This document shows positions 9,107 through 17,591 of a DNA stretch of 64,000 nucleotides, piece by piece. Every line of letters starts with the position of its first letter. The stretch's first letter is position 1. Below the pieces are notes generated by a model. The model had not been told where the DNA came from, searched no databases, and saw only the letters and a program-made list of their open reading frames with translations. The DNA comes from an uncultured Lachnospiraceae bacterium (lineage in GTDB: Bacteria; Bacillota; Clostridia; Lachnospirales; Lachnospiraceae): NCBI GenBank assembly GCA_951800145.1, contig CATOJE010000007.1, positions 1 to 64,000 of the forward strand, given 5' to 3'. Both the position numbers and the translations under genes were made by a program.

Positions 9107-10314
9107 GTAGTTACTCCCAGCTGCGCAGCCACGGCGGCCGCCTCCCGGGCGATCTCCAATTCCTCGTTGGTTTTGATTACTAATACATTTACCTTAGAGC
9201 TCCAGTCGGATATTTTCACCGCCTCCTTCTGCTCCCGGTTCTTCACCTCATCAATAGTAATTCCCAGAAACTCCAGATACCCGCAGATCTCCTCGCGGAT
9301 ATCCGAATCATTCTCCCCCACTCCGGCAGTAAAGACAATATTGTCCACACCATTCATGGCTGCTGCATAGCTCCCCACATATTTTGCCACCTTATAAGCA
9401 AAAATCTCCCGGGCAAGGGCAGCGCGCTCATTATATTTGATCTCTGCATCCTTTAATTCCCGGAAATCGCTGGAATAATTTTTCGAGATTCCCAAAACGC
9501 CGGACTCCTGGTTTAGGATGGTCATCACCTGCTGAAAATCCAGGTTTTCCTTTTTAGCCAGGAATTCCAAAGCTCCCGGATCCACATCACCGCACCGGGT
9601 TCCCATAACCAGGCCCTCCAGAGGGGTGAAGCCCATGGAATTATCGATGACCTTGCCATACTTTACGGCACAGATGCTGGCCCCATTGCCCAGATGGCAG
9701 ACGATGGTTTTTACCCGCCTGGGATCCTGATCCAGGAATTCGGCCGCCCGGGTGGACACGTACTTGTGGCTGATTCCGTGAAACCCATAGCGGCGGATCT
9801 TATATTTCTCGTAATACTGGTAGGGAAGGCCGTAAAGGAAGGCCTTGGGCTCCATGGTCTGATTAAAGGCTGTGTCAAACACTCCCACCATCAAGGTATC
9901 CGGCATCAGCTCCCTGCAGGCATCCACGCCTACCAGGTTTGCCGGATTATGAAGGGGTGCAAGATCATTGCACTCTGTCATAGCCTGGATCACTTCGTCT
10001 GTAATCACCACAGAGCCGGTAAATTTCTCGCCGCCATGAACCAGACGATGGCCAATCACATCGATCTCCCCAAAGTCCTGTATCACGCCCTTTTCCTTGT
10101 CTGACAGGGTGGATAAGATGGTATTTACCGCCTGCTTGTGGTTTTCCATGGGAACCGGCTCCTTGATGGCTATCCCGCGGTCCGTCTTGTAGGTAAAGAT
10201 CCCGTCGATTCCGATGCGTTCACAGACGCCCCTTGCCAGGACCTGCTCGGTCCCGGAATCAATCACCTGGAACTTTAATGACGAGCTGCCGCTGTTGATT
10301 ACTAAGATTTTCAT
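9103..10314 (-). CDS. ackA: Acetate kinase
   Basis: It converts acetyl phosphate and ADP to acetate and ATP, the last step of fermentative acetate formation. The N-terminal ILVINSGSSSLKFQ, the HRLVHGG motif near residue 90, the acetokinase signature FDTAFNQTM near 150 and HLGNGAS near 208 are all present. At 403 residues the length is standard. The ATG at 10314 follows GAAGGAAGGAAAGG. No phosphotransacetylase gene is adjacent; instead ackA lies 38 bases after a small exported-protein gene and overlaps a histidine kinase start by four bases. Co-transcription with a two-component system upstream looks likely. Confidence 0.98.
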   Translation of the reverse strand: MKILVINSGSSSLKFQVIDSGTEQVLARGVCERIGIDGIFTYKTDRGIAIKEPVPMENHKQAVNTILSTLSDKEKGVIQDFGEIDVIGHRLVHGGEKFTGSVVITDEVIQAMTECNDLAPLHNPANLVGVDACRELMPDTLMVGVFDTAFNQTMEPKAFLYGLPYQYYEKYKIRRYGFHGISHKYVSTRAAEFLDQDPRRVKTIVCHLGNGASICAVKYGKVIDNSMGFTPLEGLVMGTRCGDVDPGALEFLAKKENLDFQQVMTILNQESGVLGISKNYSSDFRELKDAEIKYNERAALAREIFAYKVAKYVGSYAAAMNGVDNIVFTAGVGENDSDIREEICGYLEFLGITIDEVKNREQKEAVKISDWSSKVNVLVIKTNEELEIAREAAAVAAQLGVTT

Positions 10315-10352
10315 ATTTCCTTTCCTTCCTTCACACGTTCTTCTGCATCTTC

Positions 10353-11144
10353 CTATCGCTCCGGGCTGACTGAAAGAAACAGCTCCCGGATCCCCTCATA
10401 AAATCCTATGGTTACCACGGTTTTCTCTCCCTCCATCCCGGAGAGAAGGTATTTCTTTACATAGGGCGTGGCCTCGGTCAGCGGATTCCCCTGGTCATAG
10501 GCTTCCATATCCGAAAGTCCCAAATACTGATTCCAGGCATCGGTTATGGATTCCGGATCCAGCTCCTCCCAGGTATGGCTTATCCGGACATAGAATTGAT
10601 ATATTTCCCCGGTCTCTCCATCCAGATATACCTCCATCACGCGGTTTTCCTTTTTTACATTCCGCAGGCTGGAGGACAGGCTCACCTTCCAGACCGGCAC
10701 ATGGCTCCTGGGCTCCCTTGCATCAATGGCAGAATACAGCACTGCATTATATAGCTCCGGATCCACATCCTTCACCTCCTCCGGGAGGATTCCCTTATCC
10801 TTTAGCTGGCGGAGGCCCCCGTTGCAGCGCTCATAAATCTCCTCCTCAGAAATCTCTGTTTCGGAAGGCCCCCTGTGATTTACGATCCATGCAAAATTTG
10901 CAGAGCCCTGCCCGCTTTCCTGGCGCTTCTGGCTGTCCAGGGCTCTGGACAGGATAAATAGCTTTTCATTGCCGCTCAGCACATAGCGGTATCCTTCCCC
11001 GGTTAATCCTGCCTCCACCTGGTGAACCGCTCCCCAAAGCTTCCTATCCTGATACCGGGAAAAAGCCTCGGGCCCCCACAAAGACAGCGCCACAGTAACC
11101 GCAACCACGCTTAAGAAAAGCAGCTGCATAAGCCTTTTTTTCAT
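10353..11144 (-). CDS. Exported protein of unknown function, coupled to a two-component system
   Basis: I start this gene at the ATG at 11144, whose ATGA overlaps the histidine kinase stop and which has AGGTGA upstream; it gives 263 residues. The first 25 residues (MKKRLMQLLFLSVVAVTVAL) form a signal anchor with no lipobox cysteine. The rest is predicted outside the membrane, with no family I recognise. Segments such as VMEVYLDGETGEIYQFYVRI resemble PepSY-like folds, where a beta-hairpin carries DxxTGEI, but the match is weak. The tight coupling to the OmpR/HK pair suggests it modulates or reports to that sensor (inference). Confidence 0.6.
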   Translation of the reverse strand: MKKRLMQLLFLSVVAVTVALSLWGPEAFSRYQDRKLWGAVHQVEAGLTGEGYRYVLSGNEKLFILSRALDSQKRQESGQGSANFAWIVNHRGPSETEISEEEIYERCNGGLRQLKDKGILPEEVKDVDPELYNAVLYSAIDAREPRSHVPVWKVSLSSSLRNVKKENRVMEVYLDGETGEIYQFYVRISHTWEELDPESITDAWNQYLGLSDMEAYDQGNPLTEATPYVKKYLLSGMEGEKTVVTIGFYEGIRELFLSVSPER

Positions 11145-12547
11145 ACAGTCACCTGCCCTTCCCAGGGCAGGAGGAAGCTCATGGTGGTTCCCTTCCCCAC
11201 CTGGCTTTCTATCTCCAGCCGGCTCCCGTGGAGCGTTAAAATTTCTGAGCACAGCGCCAGCCCCAGCCCGGCTCCGTTCCGGCTTCTGGAGCGGGATTTA
11301 TCCACCATATAAAAGGCCTTTGTGATTTTTTCCTGTTCTTCCTTTGGGATTCCCATCCCTTGATCCTCCACGAAAAACCGGTAGCCCTGCTTCTCCGCCC
11401 GGCCTGTTACCTGGATCAGGCTTCCCGGCTCCGAGGCCTTGCAGGCATTATCCACAAGATTCATTAATACGGATTTCATCAAATTCGGCTCCGCCCGCAC
11501 GCTCCCCGGATCATAGATAAACCGGAAATACATGGTATGGTCTGCCTGATACATATGGGAAAGATATTGAAAAAGCTGGCTCACATCTACCTGCTGGACC
11601 TGGAGCTCACTGCGCTTTGTAACCATGATATCCAGCAGGCGGAAGGACATAGCCTCCAGCCTTTTCCCCTCTGTATAAATATAGTTTGCGGACAAAAACA
11701 GCTTTTCCTCATCCAGCCTGCGGGAGCGTAGCATATCCGCATATCCGATTATGGCAGTTAAAGGGGTTTTTAACTCATGGGCAAAGGCTGCCACAAAATC
11801 CTCCCTGGATTTTATCTCCTCCTCAAGCTTGCCCACATTTTCCTCCAAGGCGCTGGCCATCCGGTTAAAATCCAGGGTCAGCTGCCCAAGCTCATCCTGG
11901 CTCACCTTCCTCGCCCGGTAAGTATATTCCCCCTCTGCCATCCTGCGGGTAGCTCTGGTTAAAAGGCGGATCGGCCTGGTCAGCCATGAGGAAATCCCAT
12001 GCATCAGGACGCTTCCTGCCACAAGCATTAAAAGCGTCACCCGGCGGTAAACCGTAAAGCCCAGCTGTCGCTCTCTGAATACCTCTGTCACATCCCGCAT
12101 AGTTTCCAGGTAAAGGGTCCGGTTTAAAACATCGATCACAGTACAGGTCCGGATATAGCATCGCTCCTCCTGGCGGATAATCTCATATGCATCGTGAACT
12201 GGATCCGTTTGAGAAAGCAGAGCCTTATCATCTGGAAATCCGTCCCCTGTATAGATCCCCTGCCCCTGCTGGTCCAAAACCCGGAGCCGGCGGCCGCTTC
12301 CTCCGCTGGCCAGATTATCCGTAATCTGTTCGATGGTCTGGTCTGAAAGCACATCGTATTTTACCGGAACATTTAAGGCCGCTGTCTGGAAGGCAAACTG
12401 CAGGATGCTGCTCTCCTCCATCGCCTGCCCGATCTCCCGGGTAAGGGCTGTTTCAAACACGTAATTGACAAAGTAAAATCCGCTGAAGCCAAGGGAAATG
12501 GCCATAATGATGATGGTCCAAAGGAGCAGCTTTCTGGAAAACCTCAT
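11141..12547 (-). CDS. HAMP-HisKA sensor histidine kinase
   Basis: This 468-residue kinase has a membrane segment at about 8-28, an extracytoplasmic domain to about 160, a second membrane segment near 165-185, a HAMP domain to about 245, a HisKA domain with FAHELKTPLTAIIGYADML (phosphoacceptor His near 258) and an HATPase_c domain with NLVDNACKAS, DQGMGIP and GAGLGLALC. All catalytic boxes look intact. The start overlaps the response regulator stop by four bases (ATGA) and its own stop overlaps the next gene by four bases, so regulator, kinase and exported protein form one coupled unit. The signal is unknown. Confidence 0.95.
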   Translation of the reverse strand: MRFSRKLLLWTIIIMAISLGFSGFYFVNYVFETALTREIGQAMEESSILQFAFQTAALNVPVKYDVLSDQTIEQITDNLASGGSGRRLRVLDQQGQGIYTGDGFPDDKALLSQTDPVHDAYEIIRQEERCYIRTCTVIDVLNRTLYLETMRDVTEVFRERQLGFTVYRRVTLLMLVAGSVLMHGISSWLTRPIRLLTRATRRMAEGEYTYRARKVSQDELGQLTLDFNRMASALEENVGKLEEEIKSREDFVAAFAHELKTPLTAIIGYADMLRSRRLDEEKLFLSANYIYTEGKRLEAMSFRLLDIMVTKRSELQVQQVDVSQLFQYLSHMYQADHTMYFRFIYDPGSVRAEPNLMKSVLMNLVDNACKASEPGSLIQVTGRAEKQGYRFFVEDQGMGIPKEEQEKITKAFYMVDKSRSRSRNGAGLGLALCSEILTLHGSRLEIESQVGKGTTMSFLLPWEGQVTV

Positions 12548-13203
12548 TCTGGCACCTCTAACCGGTAGCCCACCTTATAGACAGCCGCCAGCCGGCGCTC
12601 CCATCCAAGCTTCTTCCGGAGCCTCTGCACATGTAAATCCAGCGTGCGGCTGTCCCCGGTGTATTCCCCTTCCCACACCTGCTCATATAAGCTCTCCCGA
12701 AACAGGGCCACATTTTTATTTCGGATAAACAGCACCAGCAGCCCAAATTCTTTATTCGTAAGCTCCACCGGCCGTCCTGCCTTGGTCACCCGGCGCCCGT
12801 CCACATCCACCACCACATCCTCAACGGACAGAATACTGTCTGTCTTGTGATAGCGCCGCAGCACAGCCTCCACTCTTGCCACCAGCTCCACCACGTCAAA
12901 GGGCTTCACCAGATAGTCATCGGCTCCCAGTCTCAGCCCCTTAACCCGATCCTTTACCTCGTACTTCGCTGTGATAAAGATAACCGGGATTCCCAAGGGA
13001 CGAATATATTCCATAATGTCATATCCATCCACGCCCGGCAGCATCACATCCAGAAGAATCAGATCAAAGCTGCGGCTCTCAATCAGGCTCAGCGCCTGAA
13101 TCCCGTCCTGCACAGCGCTGCATTGATATCCTGCTGCCGAAAGGTTCAAATCGATTAAATCACAAATCGGCTTTTCATCATCCACGATCAAGATCCGTAT
13201 CAT
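12544..13203 (-). CDS. OmpR/PhoB-family response regulator
   Basis: This 219-residue regulator has a receiver domain (IRILIVDDE acidic pocket, phosphoacceptor Asp in LILLDVMLPG near residue 53, Lys in FITAKYE/VKPFD near 80-101) and a C-terminal winged-helix DNA-binding domain (SRTLDLHVQRLRKKLG near 185-200). It pairs with the kinase immediately downstream. The ATG at 13203 follows GAGGAGGAACAGG and lies within the last 26 bases of the FG-GAP-type gene. Targets are not visible here. Confidence 0.96.
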   Translation of the reverse strand: MIRILIVDDEKPICDLIDLNLSAAGYQCSAVQDGIQALSLIESRSFDLILLDVMLPGVDGYDIMEYIRPLGIPVIFITAKYEVKDRVKGLRLGADDYLVKPFDVVELVARVEAVLRRYHKTDSILSVEDVVVDVDGRRVTKAGRPVELTNKEFGLLVLFIRNKNVALFRESLYEQVWEGEYTGDSRTLDLHVQRLRKKLGWERRLAAVYKVGYRLEVPE

Positions 13204-14566
13204 CCTGTTCCTCCTCTTCCTTCTCTAAGGGCTTTGCTGTCTCCTCCTCAGGCGGCTCCCATCCCCAGTAAGCCCAGGCCTGGTTCAGCAGCTCCTCCAT
13301 ATCGCTGTCCTCCCTACAGGAAAGCCAGCTCCCTATCTCCTGATCCTCTGAAAATCCTTCTGTCCCCTGGTAATAAATCGAAAAAGCCTTCTCAACTACC
13401 ATGTCACCGCCAGAGCCCTCATAGCTATAGCGTCCAAGTATGGCCAGATCCTTTAAACCGTCCCCGTCAATATCGCAGCAGCGGATTCCTGAAATCCCGT
13501 AAAGGTTCTCATATTCTCCCATGGGTGCAAAGCTCCAGACAATATAGCCCTCCTCATCAATTAAATATACCATAAAAATATAGTATTCCGCCATCTTAAA
13601 ATATCCGGGAACGATCTGAAGCCGCCCCAGCTTCTCAAACTCCTGCCAGCTCTGGTAATCCGTTTGGATCTGGAATCCATTTCGAATTAAGTCCTCCAGT
13701 GTGGTGGCTGTGTATAAAAACTCTGTGGATCCATTCTCCTTTACAAAGGATACGATAAAACGGATGCTCTTGTTCATGTGGAACCGGTTGATATTTTCCG
13801 ACAGGCGCCAGTCCCGGTAAAAGCCCTCCGGCCCCTGGAACAGCACATCGCCCACCTTATAGTGCATTGCCTGGGAAGCTTCCTCCTCCGGCTCGAACGG
13901 CTGACTCTGAGCTTGCCCCCCGGGGCTGTCCTCCCTCTGGCAAAAGGTTACCAGCACAATATCTAAAAGCCCGTCCTCATTCATATCCACAAAGGATACT
14001 GCAGCGATTCCTTCATTCCACTGCTCCAGCTTCCCATGGTTCTGATAGTTTGTTTCCAGCTGATCCGTCCGGTACAGGATCTGCCCCTTTTCATCTGCGA
14101 AAAATAATCCCAGACGCCGGGACTCCCTGTCCATCGCCGGAATCAGGGTCGCCTGGCCGATCCCCGCCATTTCTATGGGAAAGCTGTGTTCCTGAATCAC
14201 AGAGAACCCCATGGCTTCGATCTCCTGCCAGGTCTTAGCACCCCATAGCCTGTAAAGGTAGGCCTGATACTTCGCCTCCTCCTCCTTGGTCCATTCTGGT
14301 TCTTCCTCTGTCTCATCCTGGTAAGCTCCCGGCGGCAGGTCCTTCAGGGGCAGTATAGGGGAATCCGGCTCCTCTGCCATCCGGACGCCCGCAGTATCTG
14401 GCTTCGGATTCTCGCCTTCCCCGGAAAGCCAGCCCTTAAGCGCCCCGCTGCCAAGGAGAAGCAGCAGTGATAATACCGCCCCTCCTGCCAGCGCCGTGGC
14501 CGCAAGGATCTCCCATATCAGGCCTGGCCGGGTTCGGGTCCTGCCCCGCCTCGTTCTTCGACTCAT
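13178..14566 (-). CDS. Membrane-anchored FG-GAP/VCBS-type calcium-binding protein
   Basis: The protein (462 residues from the ATG at 14566) has a basic arginine-rich N-terminus, one membrane span at about 17-38 (LAATALAGGAVLSLLLLLGSG), an acidic linker and a large extracytoplasmic part. Two DxNxDGxxD/DxDxDGxxD loops (DMNEDGLLDIV near 197 and DIDGDGLKDLA near 366) are typical of FG-GAP/VCBS beta-propeller repeats that bind calcium. The start is uncertain: other in-frame starts exist at 14596 and 14614, and none has an ideal ribosome site. Its 3' end overlaps the response regulator start by 26 bases, so it probably belongs to the same signalling operon, perhaps as its surface sensor (inference). 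Confidence 0.7.
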   Translation of the reverse strand: MSRRTRRGRTRTRPGLIWEILAATALAGGAVLSLLLLLGSGALKGWLSGEGENPKPDTAGVRMAEEPDSPILPLKDLPPGAYQDETEEEPEWTKEEEAKYQAYLYRLWGAKTWQEIEAMGFSVIQEHSFPIEMAGIGQATLIPAMDRESRRLGLFFADEKGQILYRTDQLETNYQNHGKLEQWNEGIAAVSFVDMNEDGLLDIVLVTFCQREDSPGGQAQSQPFEPEEEASQAMHYKVGDVLFQGPEGFYRDWRLSENINRFHMNKSIRFIVSFVKENGSTEFLYTATTLEDLIRNGFQIQTDYQSWQEFEKLGRLQIVPGYFKMAEYYIFMVYLIDEEGYIVWSFAPMGEYENLYGISGIRCCDIDGDGLKDLAILGRYSYEGSGGDMVVEKAFSIYYQGTEGFSEDQEIGSWLSCREDSDMEELLNQAWAYWGWEPPEEETAKPLEKEEEEQDDTDLDRG

Positions 14567-14649
14567 GAATCTAACTTTCCCTCTTCCTGTCTCCATCCAA
14601 AAAAGGGACAACATCCTTTAGGATATTGTCACCTTTTTCATCCTCTTTT

Positions 14650-14784
14650 GTTACTGTTCACGGCCCTGCCGTGCCCAGCAACAAAATGCACACAAAATGG
14701 ACATTCTGGTACCGTATTCCTCGGGTTCACTGTGACTTTCACTCACAGTGAACGCCTCGCGGGATACTACCTGTGAACAGTAAC
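14650..14784. repeat. Structured intergenic repeat, copy A
   Basis: A perfect 12-base inverted repeat (GTTACTGTTCAC at 14650-14661 and its complement at 14773-14784) encloses two further hairpins. These are CACGGC/GCCGTG at 14660-14674 and TTCACTGTGA/TCACAGTGAA at 14726-14735 and 14743-14752. The core GCCTCGCGGGATACTA at 14754-14769 recurs identically at 55872-55887. On the minus strand the element lies in the leader of the FG-GAP-type gene. It resembles a branched RNA or palindromic dispersed repeat rather than a simple terminator. Confidence 0.75.
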
Positions 14785-14797
14785 CCTCTTTTCCCTG

Positions 14798-16051
14798 CTA
14801 TGGGCGGTACTTCTTCCCATCCTTCACCGCCACCGCAATGGACAGATCCGGTGTATAATAGGGAATCAGGGTTGCCTGAAATGCATGATATAAATCGGAT
14901 TTCCCAGGCCATACCGTCCCGATCACCTGGTTCTTCTCATCCAGCTGATGGAACCAGGAGCCATTTACATGGTCCAGAACCGATTCATCCAAATAACGCA
15001 TAAATGCAGCGTAGTCCTCCCCATATTGCTCCTTGCCTGTCACATGGTAAAGAACTGCGGATGTATTAATAGCTTCTGCCAGAGTCCAGTGCATCCGGTC
15101 ATGAACAACCGGCCTTCCTTCCCAGTCAGTGGTGTACACGATTCCCGGCGCCCCGTCTGCGTTCCAGGCATCCCCCACAGCCCGCCCAAATAGCTTCTCT
15201 GCCCCGTCCAGATAGGGCTTTGCCGCCTCCTTATCCTCTTTATAGGTGGACAGCGCCCACTGGGTAATCAGCCTGGACCACTCGATCCCATGCCCCGGGG
15301 TGGCGCCGTAAGGCTTAAAGGGATCTGCCGGTCGCTCCTTATTACATTCTAAATCCGCCTTCCAGTCCTCGGTAAAATGCTCTGGAATCCTCCATTCATT
15401 ATTAGAAGCCCATCCCAGGACACGGTCGATGATGCGGCCCGCCCGGATGCGGTATTTCTCCTCTCCTGTCACATCCGCCGCTGCCAAAAAGGCTTCCACG
15501 GTATGCATATTCGCATTCAATCCCCGGTAAGAATCCATCTTGGTAAACTCCGTATTCCAGGTATCGCAGGAAAGTCCTTCCTCCTCGTTCCAGAAGCGGA
15601 GATCATACAGGGCCAGCGCTTCTTTTAAAAGCTCCTCCGCCCCTTCCCGCCCCGCCAGCACTGCCGATGAAGCCGCCAGAATCACAAATGCGTGAGCATA
15701 GCACTGCTTGGTGGGCAGAATCTCATTTTCCCCGGTCAGGCCTGCGTACCAGCCCCCGTTTTCCTTGTCGTGAAGTTCTCCCCGAAGGCCCTTCAAGGCA
15801 GCATCCGCCAGCTCACCGCTGCCCTCATGTCCCAAAAAAGTGCCAATGCTATATACATGGGCCATGCGGGAGGTAACCCAGGTCTCCCGGCTCCGCTTCT
15901 TCCAGGGCATTCCGTCATCTCCCAGATAGTAGGAGCTCCCTCCCGGCGATGGAAACTGATGTCCAAACTTCAAAAGCCCCCACCCAATTTCTTCCAAAAA
16001 ATTTCTGTTTTCCTCTGTGTCAATCTGATATTTCTTGTTTGCCTCACCCAT
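14798..16051 (-). CDS. N-acylglucosamine 2-epimerase (AGE) family sugar epimerase/isomerase
   Basis: This protein of 417 residues has the alpha6/alpha6-barrel pattern of the AGE/YihS family. It begins with a substrate-loop-like GSSYYLGDDGMPW and TWVTSRMAHVYSIG; later come a YAHAFVILAAS helix, NANMHTVEAFLAA, GHGIEWSRLITQW and WTLAEAINTSAVLY, which carry the conserved histidines and arginines. Members interconvert N-acetylglucosamine/N-acetylmannosamine or aldose/ketose pairs; I cannot tell which substrate. I use the ATG at 16051, preceded by GGAAGGAGAGG. A TTG at 16117 would overlap the upstream stop but has no good ribosome site. A structured repeat follows the gene. Confidence 0.85.
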   Translation of the reverse strand: MGEANKKYQIDTEENRNFLEEIGWGLLKFGHQFPSPGGSSYYLGDDGMPWKKRSRETWVTSRMAHVYSIGTFLGHEGSGELADAALKGLRGELHDKENGGWYAGLTGENEILPTKQCYAHAFVILAASSAVLAGREGAEELLKEALALYDLRFWNEEEGLSCDTWNTEFTKMDSYRGLNANMHTVEAFLAAADVTGEEKYRIRAGRIIDRVLGWASNNEWRIPEHFTEDWKADLECNKERPADPFKPYGATPGHGIEWSRLITQWALSTYKEDKEAAKPYLDGAEKLFGRAVGDAWNADGAPGIVYTTDWEGRPVVHDRMHWTLAEAINTSAVLYHVTGKEQYGEDYAAFMRYLDESVLDHVNGSWFHQLDEKNQVIGTVWPGKSDLYHAFQATLIPYYTPDLSIAVAVKDGKKYRP

Positions 16052-16113
16052 GTTCTGTACCTCTCCTTCCTGTTTTTCTATCCTTGCTGTTTTTCTATCC
16101 TTTCCTGCCAGTG

Positions 16114-17235
16114 TCAATGCTTACAGGCGCCCCTCTGGAGCCGCCTCTCTGACAGCTTCCTTTTGCTAACCTCCAGTCCAAGTCCAATCATCGCCGGAAC
16201 CACAGTTCCCAGCAGCGCATACCACGGCCAAAGGGGGATAGCATAGGCCTGGGGAAACCTGGAATAGTTCTCCGCCCCATCTCCCAGCAAAAGTCTGCCA
16301 TAGATTACATCCATCACTTTAAATATAAAAAAATGAAGAGCCATAATATCAAAGGAGTACCTCCCCCACAGGGAAACCACCAGGGAAAGCCCCTTCACCT
16401 TCTCTAAAAGGGAGGCCAGGTACATGCAGCAATAGATGCCAAGGAAAGCCACCGCGTAATACTGCCATCCATCGCCGATCCTCCCCATAGTCACATCCAC
16501 ATATAGCTGATAGTGCTTAAGCAGAAGCACAAACAGTGTGCCGCAGACCAGCGTCCCATACCATTTCAGCAGGCCTATTACATTTGCCGCCTGGCCGTGC
16601 AGCAGCCAGCCTGCAGCGAAGAAGGGCTGAACCAAAAAGACTAGATGGAGCTGATAGGATAAATACAGCTGGCGAAAAATCAGCTGGCAGCCTATGATTC
16701 CAAACAAAATACTGACAGCCCCGGCCGCCAGCCTTGGAAGCGCCCAGCCCTTCCAGGTTTTATCTGGGAAAAAGGTGTAAGAAAACCACACACTCCCCCC
16801 GAACATTCCGCATGCAAGAACCCACACCGGCACAAACCACATAGCGCCGCCCATCAGCTCCGCCCCCTGAAATACCAGGGTATTCCCTAAAAACACCAGC
16901 GTATTTCCGGGGCCATAGAGCACACCGGTGCTGTCAATTCCCACTTGCTGAAACCAATTGTGGCAGAGAATAAACACAGACATGTAAAATACATACCGGG
17001 GCCAGGCGCTCTTTAGCTTGGCCGCGAAATGGTCAAAGGGCCTTGAGCCATACTTTCCTTCCTGATACAGGTAACCAGACACAAAGAAAAAAACTGCCAG
17101 ATGGAAGGCATACACGTACTGAAGCACATAGGGGCAGCTGTGGCCCATAACAATAGCTAAAATTCCAATTCCCCGCACCAGATCCCAGAAGCGGGAACGG
17201 GGACGGGGGGATTCCTTGGTCATTAACTGATTCAT
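16114..17235 (-). CDS. Acyltransferase family 3 integral membrane protein
   Basis: This 373-residue protein begins with the acyltransferase-3 signature (FWDLVRGIGILAIVMGHS, with the conserved histidine, then FHLAVFFFVSGYLY). About ten hydrophobic helices follow, the usual fold of O-acetyltransferases that decorate cell-surface glycans or peptidoglycan. There is no C-terminal SGNH domain. It lies 62 bases upstream of the sugar epimerase gene and likely shares its transcript, which fits a surface-polysaccharide job (inference). The acceptor is unknown. The ribosome site upstream of 17235 is weak, so a start a few codons downstream (ATG of MTKESP) is possible. Confidence 0.85.
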   Translation of the reverse strand: MNQLMTKESPRPRSRFWDLVRGIGILAIVMGHSCPYVLQYVYAFHLAVFFFVSGYLYQEGKYGSRPFDHFAAKLKSAWPRYVFYMSVFILCHNWFQQVGIDSTGVLYGPGNTLVFLGNTLVFQGAELMGGAMWFVPVWVLACGMFGGSVWFSYTFFPDKTWKGWALPRLAAGAVSILFGIIGCQLIFRQLYLSYQLHLVFLVQPFFAAGWLLHGQAANVIGLLKWYGTLVCGTLFVLLLKHYQLYVDVTMGRIGDGWQYYAVAFLGIYCCMYLASLLEKVKGLSLVVSLWGRYSFDIMALHFFIFKVMDVIYGRLLLGDGAENYSRFPQAYAIPLWPWYALLGTVVPAMIGLGLEVSKRKLSERRLQRGACKH

Positions 17236-17417
17236 AATTTTCTCTCATTCGGGAGGAATTCTCTCCTTTTTACACAATAGCAACCCAAAGCGTTTTTAAA
17301 TCAGAACGGCATAGCGAATCGTTCGCGCTATCCTTATTGTGTTTTATCATTTTAGCATAGATAGCAGCAAAAAGCAATAAATCCCCTTTCTTCTTAGTTA
17401 AATATTCAGCAAAGAAA

Positions 17418-17440
17418 GGGTGTCCTATGACAGGACACCC
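17418..17440 (-). terminator. Stem-loop terminator after the tRNA-like locus
   Basis: GGGTGTCCT at 17418-17426 pairs perfectly with AGGACACCC at 17432-17440 across a five-base loop. On the minus strand it lies three bases beyond the tRNA-like sequence and is followed by TTTCTTTG, as expected for an intrinsic terminator. Confidence 0.7.
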
Positions 17441-17442
17441 AC

Positions 17443-17517
17443 TGGTTTCGTAGCGGGACTTGAACCCGCATCTTATTGTTCGACAGACAATCGCTTTATC
17501 CATTAAGCTATACGCTC
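17443..17517 (-). tRNA. Degenerate tRNA-Asp(GTC)-like gene
   Basis: On the minus strand the D arm (GCTT/AAGC), anticodon arm (ATTGT-CTGTCGA-ACAAT, anticodon GTC) and T arm (GCGGG-TTCAAGT-CCCGC) are all perfect. The acceptor stem is not: 5' GAGCGTA faces 3' TACGAAA, so the four inner pairs form but the top three (G-A, A-A, G-A) do not. A CCA follows in the genome, unlike the other two tRNAs here. It is either a decayed tRNA, a tRNA whose 3' end was altered by recombination, or a tRNA-like RNA. A stem-loop terminator follows immediately, so it may still be transcribed. Confidence 0.6.
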
Positions 17518-17591
17518 ATATGAGATGTGCTTAAGCACAAAACCATATTATCACTTTATCAAGTGATTGTCAAACTTATCATAGGGTTTAT

